Below, piece after piece: positions 12,701-25,600 of a DNA stretch of 64,000 nucleotides. The stretch is from Amphiura filiformis. Lineage: Eukaryota; Echinodermata; Ophiuroidea; Amphilepidida; Amphiuridae. A model generated the notes under the pieces. It saw nothing but the letters and a program-made list of their open reading frames with translations, was not told where the DNA came from and made no database searches. The translations under genes and the position numbers were made by a program. Location of the stretch: NCBI RefSeq assembly GCF_039555335.1, contig NC_092628.1:95429782-95493781 (forward strand). Reading direction: 5' to 3'. Position 1 is the first letter of the stretch. Each line of letters starts with the position of its first letter.

Positions 12701-15700
12701 TTCCTCATAATACAATAAAAAACAAAAGAAATAGATTTTCAAACCCTAATAAAACAACGTCAAACATAAGAATAATTTTTTTCTAGATGCTTATTTTCAA
12801 TTCTCATAATTTTCCTCATAATACAATGAAATACAAAAGAAATAGATTTTCAAACCCTAATAAAATAAAGTCAAACATAAGAAAACCTTTTGTAGATGCT
12901 TCTTTTCAATTCTCATAAATCCCTCATAATACAATGAAAAACAGAAGAAATGGATTTTTATTCTTTTTAAATTATTCTTATGTTTGACTTTGTTTTATTA
13001 GGGTTTGTATATCTATTGCTTTTGTTTTTCATTGTATTATGAGGAAAATTGTGAGAATTGAAAATAAGCATCTAGAAAGAAGTTATTTTTATGCTTGACT
13101 TTGTTTTAGTAGGGGTTGTAAATATAAATTCTTATAATTTTCCTCATAATACACTGAAAAACAAAAGAAATAGATTTACAGATCTTAATAAAACAAAGTC
13201 AAACATAAGAATAACTTTTTTCTAGATGCTTATTTTCAATTCTCATAATTTTCCTCATAATACAATGAAAAACAAAAGAAATAGATTTTCAAACCCTAAT
13301 AAAATAAAGTCCAACATAAGAATAACTTTTTTCTAGATGCTCATTTTCAATTCTCATAATTTTCCTCATAATACACTGAAAAACAAAAGAAATAGATTTA
13401 CAGATCTTAATAAAACAAAGTGAAACATAAGAATAACTTTTTTTCTAGATGCTTATTTTCAATTCTCATAATTTTCCTCATAATACAATGAAAAACAAAA
13501 GAAATAGATTTTCAAACCCTAATAAAATAAAGTCCAACATAAGAATAACTTTTTTCTAGATGCTTATTTTTAATTCTCATAATTTTCCTCATAATACAAT
13601 GAAAAACAAAAGAAATAGATTATTTTACAGATCCTAATAAAATAAAGTCAAACATAAGAATAACTTTTTTCTAGATGCTTATTTTCAATTCTCATAATTT
13701 CTAAATGACCCCTAAATCGTGACATAGCTGGCATCGTGCGATGAAATTAAAATGTACATTTTAATGTCATTGCGCGATGCTGCGATGTTTTAAAAGTATG
13801 TGGGGTCTGCATCTCCTTTTATAGCTTTTTATGGTCATTTTGCCGACCTTGATTTTCCACCAGCCAATCACAAGCGTGCACGGCTGCGATATCGCAGCGC
13901 GATGCTATAAAGTTGAACAAAATCCAACTCCATCGCGGACCGACATCGCGGACCGAAATTTCCATCGCGCGATCAGATTTTTCACCGCTGAGCTCGTAAC
14001 TAAAAACCTGGCTCAGATTTCAGTTTTATAGCATCGCAGCATCGCATCGCGCTGCGATGTGGAGTAAGAACCGGACTTTTTGCACTATTATTATCCCCCA
14101 CCCCACCACTATCTCAGGCATTAGTGGCATAATTAGTATATAGGCTTAGGGCCTAAACTGGACATTTTGAGCTGTAAGTAATAAGTAAGAGTATCATCAT
14201 TTTTTTAAATTACGAAGTTGTGTAATATTGGCACTGGTCACAATTCTATTTTTTTTAGGTTGCCAACATCTCTATACAATTTGCGTTATAACATCACTTT
14301 TTCTACGATAGTCACAATTATGTTGACTTATAGTAATGCTTTTATCTGAACTAATATGGAAGGAAATCATATAATCGTGCTTCCAGTTACCGGAACTCGA
14401 CATATGTTGACCTTAATTGAAAGAAATCATGATAATGTCTAACGTATATTACCTATATTAGAATTGGAATAGATAATAATAGGTTGAAATAGTCATTTAC
14501 TGACATCAGGACACTACCATGACTAGTGGTCCAAAAACAACTTTGCCCAATTTCAAAGGTTGATTTCTCACAGTTGAAAAATCTGTTTCAAGTTTTTGTT
14601 GCATATCCTGCGGGTTGATGCATTTATACTTCCTTGCATTTTCCAACAATTCTTGTCACTTCTGCAAGAAACAATAGACGCCTCAACATCTCAGTACGCG
14701 TGCATTATTTTTTGTACAATTTCACTCCCAACATTGATCTACATTTAACCTATAAATAATGCACGGGCCCGTACTGCGAGCAATGCTTTCGGATGCGTTC
14801 ATTTTCTTGCGGGTAAATGCATTTATAATGATTTCTTTTATTTTCCGAATTTGGTAAATTGTTGCGTGTATTACCATGGGTCTTTGTTATACGTCTTATT
14901 TATACGTCCATGCGTGTAGCTATGAGATGTTCAGCAGATCGACATTGATATTATATCTGATATACGATAGCACTGGAATGAAATAGCGAATTGTGAATTC
15001 CGCAATAAAAAGAGGACTTTTTTAAAATGCATATCTTACATTAGGCCCTATGCTTTAAGGGGGTACTACACCCGTGTCCAATTTTGTGCCTATTTTTGCA
15101 TTTTCCCAAAAATTATAGCGCATTAGGGACAAGTAAGATATGTATATTATAGGGGCAAGGACTACAACTACTGCACTGGAAATTTTATTTCAGCACAGAC
15201 AACAGTTGTGGAGTTACAGTCAAAAATGAGGGAACACCAATATTTGATCAATAAATCAATAACTACTTGCTTTGAGTTGCTGAATTTTCAGTACAGTAGT
15301 TGTAGTCCTTGCCCCTATAATAAACATATCTTACTTGTCACCAATGTGCTATAATTTTTGAGCAAAATGCAAAAATAGGCACAAAATTGGACAGGGGTGT
15401 AGTATCCCCTTAAGGACTTAGAAGAAGAATCGTTTCCTTTTCCAACTGTCTCAGATGTACATGCAGCTCATCAGCTGAAAATATATCGACATGACACATA
15501 ATTCAATCTGAGAAAACCTTGAACTTGCGATAAGTTTTGAGTCCAGTGCGTTAAAGTTGACTAAGTTTATATTCTGTGATATGCACCGTTGCGTAGGCCT
15601 ATGCCTTACATTTGACGCTAAGAGGCCTTGACAATTTAATTACTTATAATTTTATATATTTAATTTCAGCACTAGATGCATTTGGTAAAGTGCCAGCTGG

Positions 15701-18700
15701 TGTTATGGCTGGAAATTTCGAATGGTTGGGCGACTATGACGGATGTTCATCTCTTCAAGATTTCCATTACTGCTCCGTCAACTTCGGAATCAATTCGTCT
15801 GCTATTCCGAGTTCCGCACCTCTACCGGTAATCCTAACAAGAAAATGGAAGGGGTATATACCATGGCCCTCTTGGGCGGTGCAATTATTTTGTGTCGGGA
15901 TTGGCGACCCGTTTTATTCTGTATAATTATGCCCAAAGAGAGCTGAACAAACTACAGCAGGTCTAAGACAATGGGCTGTGACCTTTATCTGCTTTTACAC
16001 TTTAGTCATTTTAAAGGCAATCTTTGTGGTTATTTCCTGTCTTATTTTGACACGTTTTCTTTAAAATGTTAAAAACTACCAAACGAAACATTAAATTATT
16101 GCCATTTCGACCGCGTCCAATTCTCCGGTCACCATCATGTGCTAAACTGTGCTATATACGTACAACATAGAGCTCTATATTAACTCTGTATACGATACGA
16201 AATACATTAATATAATTATACCATTTCAGCAGGGAATCACGCGTTGTAGCCTATACGCCAAAATGATATTGTTTCTAAAATGTTTTAGAATTAGTTTCAT
16301 TTTAATGCTCACATTTATTGCACAAGTTAAAGACCCATTCAGTGATCACAGCGCAAGTGTAAAAAAAATTGTTTATAAATTGCTTACAAGTGAAAGATAA
16401 GTCATTCAAATTGTCATTTGGTATTTTTGAAATGACAAATTTGGCAAAAAACGAAGATAACAGCAGTACTGACGAAGTTGAAGCCCCATTCAAATACATG
16501 TAGCTAATTTAGATACTGTCAGTATCTAAATTACAGATTTATGGAAAATATCTTATTTTGTCTTAAATACACGGCTTTCGACTGAACCACTCGTAGGCTA
16601 TGTTAGCACATCTATGACAATGACAAAGATACCAAAATCTGAATTTTGATGATTTTTACGCTCGTCAGGATGAGCAAATCACTGAATGGGCCTTTAAGGA
16701 AGCCCATTTACCTTTTTGAAATAGCCGAGTGAGAGAGTTTGCAATGATTTTTAATGTAAAAACTGAAGCATCCTAAACTGGGCTCAAAAAGAAACCAAAC
16801 AGTTGTCCAACTGACACAGCAGCAAAATACACTGACATGGAACGGCTTTCTATACGCATGCCGCGTATAAGACATCGCAATCTCTCTATTATAGTGATAT
16901 GCGCCAATAGACCACTATTCCAAGGTTAAGCTATTGATTTTGTTATTGAAATGATTGGCTCCAAACAAAAGATTTGAACCGGTGTCCTTCACCGTAATCA
17001 CGGCGCAGTGTAGTTCATTCAATCAAATGTTGTTATCAACCTATTTGATCGTAGCGCATTTGTGAGAGGAACTGTCGCGATAGATTGTAATCATGCTTTT
17101 GTTAAATGCATTTGAGTAGTCCGCCATATTTACGCTATGATACGTCATATGCACAGCCCCGACACCGCTGAACCACACGATGAGATAAAAAACTGGAACC
17201 TACAAAACAAATAATAAACAAATAATTAATCATTTAATCTATCGAATAAACAACTACTAGCAAATGTAATTTATATTAAAAAAAAACTATTCGAGCTCTT
17301 TTCAACCAGCCATCTATCTTTGCTGAAATTCAATAAATGTTAATGTTTCGTTCTACTTCATTAAACAGTCCACTTTAGAGTTCAAGTATGGCGTGTGCGT
17401 TCCTGAAGTGTGTTCAGAGGAGGCAATTACACGGAATATAGGCCTTCTTACCAAGTGTAAGTATGTTTTCATCGGTTTACAAATAAAACACTGTGTCCAT
17501 GTCCCCAATAACAAAAACATTTGAATCTCAATTTGATGTGTTTTACTGTTTTGTTATTTTTTCTTCATGCAGTAATACCAGCCGAGTATCGTTCAATAGC
17601 TACCTTAGCGACGCCCATGTTTAGCGATTCACCTGTTAATTGCCAGGATTTCCCACAGAGGCCATATGATACTGGATTTATATGTTTCACGTAAGCGTTG
17701 AAGTACAATTCTTAAAGGGCTTGCATGGGGGGCACTTGACTTTCGAAGTAGCAGGGTATGCGACATAGTAGCCAACCTTTCAAGATCAGGAGGCACAAAA
17801 TAGGAAGAGTACCGACAGCCTAACATAACATCTTAACACGTTTTGGAAATGTATTTAACCAATGTCAACATGGGATCAGCAGCAGAAATATTTTCTAACC
17901 ATGCTAACATATACGGTATTGGAGTAACGCCTCAGCTAGGCTATATGGTACTTTACCATGATGTTTACAATATGCCAGTATGGAAAGAAAATGCAATGTT
18001 CGTCATTTTTCGGTCACTTTTCAAATGATTTTTGACTAAATACAATTTCAAACGACGTCACGATGTAAACACCAATATTCTTCCAGCCAGCTCGTCAAAA
18101 TCCAAGGGGCGTCTTTGTTCTAGTTATTTTATATATTATGTCTATACGAGGGGAGGCACATTTTTACGCCACTGGTATGAGGACACTGATTCAAAACTAG
18201 GAGCCTTATGGCGAGATAATTGACGCCAAAATTGCGGGTTTATTGGGTTAGAAGCTCCGTGAGAGTTTTAGGTAGTAGGGCCTATAATTGAGTAACAAAG
18301 GGTGTTCATTGAGTTAGATGGAGTAAAACCATTTTCGCTGATTCCATGGCTTACACTGGGTTTGCACTGTGTCTATCAGCAGCCATTTGGTCTAAAATGG
18401 TATAAGAAATATCAAAGACGTTAACGGTTGTTTGATGGCATGTAAAACTGAGTCATTTTAAAGAAAAGTTGAACAATGATGACCGTATTTATTTAAAAGC
18501 TTTTTGCATCTTTACAATGGGTAGACACTTGTAAAATGATATCAGAACATCAGCAAACAGACTAACAAATGACAAGGGAATTTTCAAAAAACATTATCAT
18601 GAAATGTAAGATATATAAACTCATATTATTTGGACAATTTAAATTAAAAATATATGTAAATAGCGCCCTCAATTTCCACACAAAATTATGTGCTGTTTAT

Positions 18701-19567
18701 ATAAAATTGCTACAAAATATTATGTGTATATACAGTTTATTATTGTGATAGCTGTTGGTATTATTCAGGTCTATAATTGAACATAATAATAATAATAATG
18801 TTTTGTTAGAAATTAATGATCACATTAAACACCCTTAATTAAGGGTAAGATGCATCCCATATATCCTGGACGAGACTGCCACAAGTTTACCGGGGTCGAA
18901 CTCAATTTTGGTTTGGGTAGGGACGCGCCTCCGAGTCGAGTGTCTGAAGTGGTACCCATTTTTTTTCCCGACAGTGAGACTAATCCCGGCATTTCTGTAC
19001 CTCAATCCTGGAATTTGGGGCCAAATTCAACAGGTTTGACATTATTATTCTCAACATTTTTGTTATGGGGACATTTTGGCTCAAGATTCACGAAATCGGG
19101 TCAATTTCCTGACAAATTGTAAAGAAAAAAATCGGACATCTATACATCATGATATCTCACAAAAAGGGTTCATCCTGCAGAAGGCCGAAAATGAGACCCA
19201 TCTGGACTTGCAGAAATAATTATGATTCACGCTTCATTTGATATTTTGAAATTTATTGTTTTGATTTATTTGCAGTGTTTTCTGCCTGATTTTAGCCATT
19301 ATGATGTTATCAGGTGCAGCTCTTGACGTTTTCCAGAAATACAAGAAAAGAAAGATGACCAACGACAATAAATTACGGTTACCATCCCACCAATCGTATG
19401 GCAGTACAGGAGAAACCAAGAATGCAACCAATTCTTTACCCGAAGAAACAAAACCTTTAGTGAATCACGAAGTCAAAAACATAGTTAGTTCAACGGAACA
19501 AAGCAACCCTTCGGAGTCACTGGGCTCGAAACCAAGTATGTGCATGTGTGTGTATTGATCGATTGAT

Positions 19568-19624
<57 letters not shown>

Positions 19625-22600
19625 TATTTGTATGAAAGTGGGAAACTTCCAGCAAAATATAATTATTCTCGGTTAAAACTCGGCAATCAAAATGTTTAAG
19701 GCACTTTTTTAATTCATGAACAATTGCAATTGGAATTCCAGTCGTTTGCCGAAGGTAAACTTAGAATTCCAGATAATTTTTGATTGAAAAATAAAATCCT
19801 CCATGTAGGGAGTGTGAACTTATTTTCTGGAATACCATTTACCATTCATCAGATGTCTGTTCACACCATCTACAGGAAGTTCATTCCGCAGTCCACACCG
19901 TGGTCCACATTCTCTTTGAAAAGAAAGCGCTTCCTCAGGTTTCGTATCCATGGGCGTCAATGCCGGGGTGGGGGACAGGGGGATGTGTCCCCCACCATTT
20001 TTTCAGCCACTTTTTGACAATTCAAACCGACCCCCCCACACCCACATTTCAAGCCAGATTGGCGCTAACAAGTATCGTCTTGTGTTGTGTGACTTGACCT
20101 GATTTCGCCCTAAAGTCGTTCAACTTTTTGAAGTTCTCTAATAGCAATATCGTAATCTCAGGTTGCACTTTCGATTCATCAAACCTTTTTGGTAGAATCT
20201 ATAATTCTTATATCCACAGGCAGTTCACGTTGATTTTTTCTTCATGCTCTTCTTTTGATTTGTTTTTCGTTTTTGAGCGCCTCGTTCTAAATATTAATAT
20301 TAATTCAATTTCACAATCGATGAGATATATTTTTTATCCTTCTTCTCAGGTATGCTTCAAGAAGTTCTACTGTGTTTTGCTTTCAATCGAAACATATCCA
20401 AACTTCTGGATACCACCATTGGTCAGTCTCAATCCATTGGATGTCTGCATGGTATACGTGTTATCAGCTTAACATGGGTAGCTCTTGGACATATATTTGC
20501 GTTCAATTTGATGACTGGAGTAGGTTTGTATAATATGAGACTGAAGGAAGTATGTGCACCAATATAATACTTTGCTTGTTAATCTCTGTATAAATGTAAA
20601 TGTCAAAACAACGGGCAAAACAATGACCTGCAGGGAGTAAAAACTTGTGCTGCATTACAAAAAGAAAGCGTAACACCTAGCGAAATGATAGTGGAAGCTT
20701 TAGTTTGTGTTTGTTTTTTGTCTAATACAGAAAATGCACCAGACCTATTTGAAAATTCACTTCCCAGTTTCTTCTTTCAAGCTGTTGGCAATTCCTACTC
20801 AGCAGTGGACACGTTCTTCTTCATGAGGTATGTTTTAAGACAAGGTGATCCAGAAAGACGGCCATTCTCCCAACTTGTACCATGTAGCTCCATGTGTACG
20901 GAAATGAATTGTATTCATGAGAGAGGGTGGGTGTGTATGGGGTGCATGTGCCCGGGTGCGTGTGTAGAGTCACGGTATGCCGTTGGTCATAACAGCACAT
21001 GTCATTTTCTGTGTTTGAAGTTATGATGGCTTTGACGGCTCCCATATATACTGCGAATCTCAAGCTCATGTTGAAGAAACGGGTGAAGGTCTATATTGCG
21101 AAGTGTTTTTGTTCCAAATGGAATGATTTTTGCTCCGAAGGCATTTTGTTCCCAAAATATTTTATGCCGAACAGTTTTTGACTTCCGGAAGGCCATTTCT
21201 CTGGAAGGTTTCTATACTGATAGGTTCGTACTCCAAAAGTCTAAAAGGTTATTATTCCGAAGGGCCAATGCTCCGAAAACTATCAGTCGGAAGCGTTTTT
21301 GCTCTTGGAATAATAACCCCTGTATCATTTTCGGAATACCGCTTCTTTGGAATAAATACCTTTAATGACTCTTGAATAATTTTCGAACTAATGCCCTGTC
21401 GGAATAAAAACCTTTCGGAGTATAACGAACCTTTGGGAATAATATTTCGGAATAATAACCCATTGTAATTGCCGCCATTTTTGGACAAAAGACCCTTCAG
21501 ACTAAATACCTGTCGGATAAATTACCCTTTGAGCAAAGACTTTTTGGGTTTACGACCTTCCATAGCATAGCGCGTGTTTGGAAAACGACCTTCGGAACAA
21601 AACCGTTCGGAACAAAAACACTTAGAAAAATCTTTCTTACACCCGACGACCATGGAGATTTACGTTTAGTGAATCGCTACTGTAAATATTATATTTTTCT
21701 TTTTTAATTGTTATTTCCTTATTTTCAGCGGGCTTCTACTGTCTTATGTCACATTCACCCGGATGGCGAAATCCGACGGGAAAATGTCATGGCTTCTTTT
21801 CTACTTTCATCGAATATGGAGGTTTGATTATTTCTTAAATTTTCATCTTAACATGCATGACACGTTCCGTAATTGACTAAAGTTTTGTTTCTCTCCCACA
21901 CCCACACAACACAACACACACAAAACTCATATTTTTGTTGTTGTTTTGTTTTTCATTAATACAGAGTCTTCTTTTGTTTCAGAATCACTCCATTGTACGC
22001 ATTTGTTATCCTCTTCATGATCTACCATCATCCATACTTCGGAGATGGACCTAAGTGGTATCAAGCTATTTACTTTGATTCTCTATGCGAAAAGTATTGG
22101 TGGCGAAATCTTCTTTACATCAACAATTACTTCCCACTAACTGACATGGTATATATTTTTATTTGACTTCCTATAATAGTCAGTGACGGCACAAATATCA
22201 CAAACATTATAATATAAGAATAAAATTTGTTTGAAGGATCGCATTTGGTGTAAATGTTTTTTGACTTTGCATTATCTAGTATTAGTAACAGACATGACAG
22301 AGCAAGATGCAAACCGTAAAAATGAAATTGAGGAGAATGCTATGTTGATTTGTTTAATTTCTTATGTTTACAGTGTATGCAGTGGTCTTGGTATTTGTCC
22401 TGTGATATGCAATTTTTCATTATCTCTCCATTGATTCTACTGCCCTTATTCAGGTAAATATAATAAATAGTAAGACTCTAAATAAATAAAATGCACATAC
22501 GGTTGCTAACAACATGAACAATGATGAAGAATACAATTATGACGAGGATGATGTCGGTGAGGAGGATATTGGAGGAGGATGATAACAAGGATGAGGATTA

Positions 22601-25600
22601 CGGGTAGAAATGAAGGAGATAGTGAGGATCATAACGACGATGGCGATGGTGATGATGTGATGGTATTAAGCTTTGACTTTTCCACACAGGTCTCAAATCA
22701 GTGGCATAATCATTACCTCGGTCATGTTCTTAGCTAGCTTGGTGACGACAGGCTATTTGATTGGTAGAGATCACCTGACTACAAATGCGTACGGTAACCT
22801 GTTTGGAGGTAATCTGGCTCTGTAAGTAGATTTTATCTAAGTTTGTCTATTATCAGCATGATATGAATGATCTCGCCAAGACAACTTACCAAAAAATATA
22901 AGTCAATGATGACAAGATAATTACCATGCCAAGTCACAGTATCAACAAAAAACATCCAGGCCACAGTGTCGGCAGGCCCGAGGCCGGAGACTCCCATAGT
23001 TGAGTTCTTTACTAATGGAGTTCCAATATAGAAGGGCCCCGCAGGGCAAGAAAGCAAGAGTTACCTTAATGTAACATTGACCAACAGTAACCTTAATGTA
23101 ATTTGGCACCACAAAATATATATTCTTCTGTTGTGTACGTTGCGTGCACGCTTTATTTCGTTGCTAGGTTACGGAGTTTTTGGAAAGGCCTTTGATCATC
23201 GTGGTTTTCATTTTTAATTTATTCACCTGAAGATCGCTTTGGCGTGAAACACAGTGTTGTGAAATGTATTAATATCTGTGTCTATATTTTTATTCTTCTG
23301 TTGATATAGTTATCTATTTTACTTCATTTTACTGTCCAAATGTATTGGGAATCTTTCAGCAGTAGGAACCGTAAGTCAGTGGTTATTTCGAACCCCGGTT
23401 TCGAACAGGGAATTCACACCTTTGTTTCGTACAAGAGGTTGATCAAGAAAACCCTAAAAACGGTCAGAGTGTATTGATTGTTAATGCTTTGCATGCTGGC
23501 TTTAGGTTTCAACATAAAAAGTTTTGAGATATTCTCTTAAAATATCAAGAGTTATCTTAAAAAACCATGGAACCAATACTCATTTTATGGATTTTTCATG
23601 CCGATTCCAAATATGGAATTGAAATTTGTCGTCTACAATCATCATCCGCGTGGAGAAAGTTAAACTTGCCCGACGTGCTTAATCGAAAATGTAACCTTTG
23701 GTCACACTTTTATCTCATATGAAATACAGGTCCATCGACGAGTATTCTACAAATAGCTACTTGAAACTGGTGTACTTCCAACCATACTCACGTATTCCTC
23801 CTTACTTAATAGGAATGATCATGGGTTATATTATGTATAAGCAAATAAGTGAACATCAACGCATACGTCTTTCCTCAGTAAGTATCTCGTCATATCATCT
23901 CTCTTGATTCTAAATAACAAATTTGCAGACTGTAGCTGCAAATGATCTGTTTTACCATTTGTCCGTGTATGGTGAATATTAAAAAAACACCCCTTTCCTG
24001 AGATCTTAATTACTTTTCTTTTGTTTCACGTGGGTCAGTCTAGGTCGTATAATTCTAATGACTGTTCCTATATGTTTGTTTCACACTTTATTCAGATTGT
24101 TGTGTCTGTTGGATGGGCTTTAGCATTTGCAGCAGGTATAAGCGTCGTATATGGAACATACACCAGCTATGGCGCATTGGCATTCCAAAGTGTATGGACC
24201 AATGCAGAAAATATCCTGTATGGGACTTTCAGTAGATTGGGATGGTCATTCGCCTTGGCGTGGGTGATATTCGCTTGCTATTACGGATATGGAGGTAAAA
24301 TACCCATCAAATCCCTTCCCTTTTACGCCGAGGCACCTCATTGGAATTGCTTTCACTATCTCTAATTTTTTGACCTGAATCCGAGCCCCGGTCCTGAGGT
24401 ACCCATACATACCCCCAACCCCTTCTCTATTATGATGTACATCTCATTGCAATTTCCAAGAAAGGAGTCGTGTGTAACATTTTGTTAGTAATTTTATACC
24501 TCATTTGGTACCAAAAGCTCTAAATTGACAGCAAGATTGATGATACCAGCATATGTACAAGCCGGAATGCTAAATTTGACTTGTTTTTGATGTTACTTTT
24601 GTGAAATTCAACTCCACAAGATTTGATAGAAGTAACTCTCTCCTTACATAGAATTCTATGTATTTAGTCTGTATTTATCAGTATGATTAGTCAGTCGGTT
24701 GCTGGAGTCCTTGATGAACTTAGGCCTAAAATAATTGTTGATTGGCGTAACATGAAAAAAAAAAAATTAGGGTAGGTCGGTCGGCAATTTTTTTTTATTA
24801 AATTTCTTTACACACATTTTAAGCTGAAAATCATGAATTTTTCTAATTTTTTTTTAAATTTTAATCTTTTTTACTTTTTAAATCCATTTTTGCAAAAAAA
24901 ATAAGAAAACAAGTCTAGGGTCGGGCCTATTTTTTAGGGTCGGTCGGGTTACGCCAATCAAACATTTTTTTAAAGGCATTATGCAAGTAGAAGCAGACAA
25001 CTAGCGGGCATTGATCGATAGACAAAGAATCAGTTAAAGATAATTAAACACAGGGGAAAGAAGAATTACACATGCACAATGAAACGTGAAATAAAACACT
25101 TTAATAATAAAATAGCCTCTTTTGATGGAACATTAGCTGAAGGAGGATTCAAGAGAATCTGTTATCATGTCCAACATCATATCGTGGTCTGGTTATACAA
25201 ACCAATCATATCCATCTTCATATCGTGTACCTTTCATTTATTTCAGGTTGGATTAATGACTTTCTGTGTTGGTCATTCTGGATACCATTGAGTAGGTTGA
25301 CTTACTCATCGTATGTCATACATGGTCTGGTTATACAAACCTATTACCAAACATATCCATCTTCATATCGTGTATTTATTTCATTTATTTCAGGTTGGAT
25401 TAATGACTTTCTGTGTTGGTCATTCTGGATACCATTGAGTAGGTTGACTTACTCGGCGTATCTCATACATGGTCTGGTTATACAAACATATTATCAAGCA
25501 TATCCAACATCATACCATGCATCAGAGATGTCATACGTAAGTGTTGCTTGGTTGTAACATTTATTCCCCAAGCTAGTCATTATTCACTCTGGCACTGTGT

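Noticed and set aside
20821-21488. Overlapping frames on both strands around the TTCGGAA array
   Set aside because: Shadows of exon 7 and of the degenerate minisatellite; no independent coding evidence.
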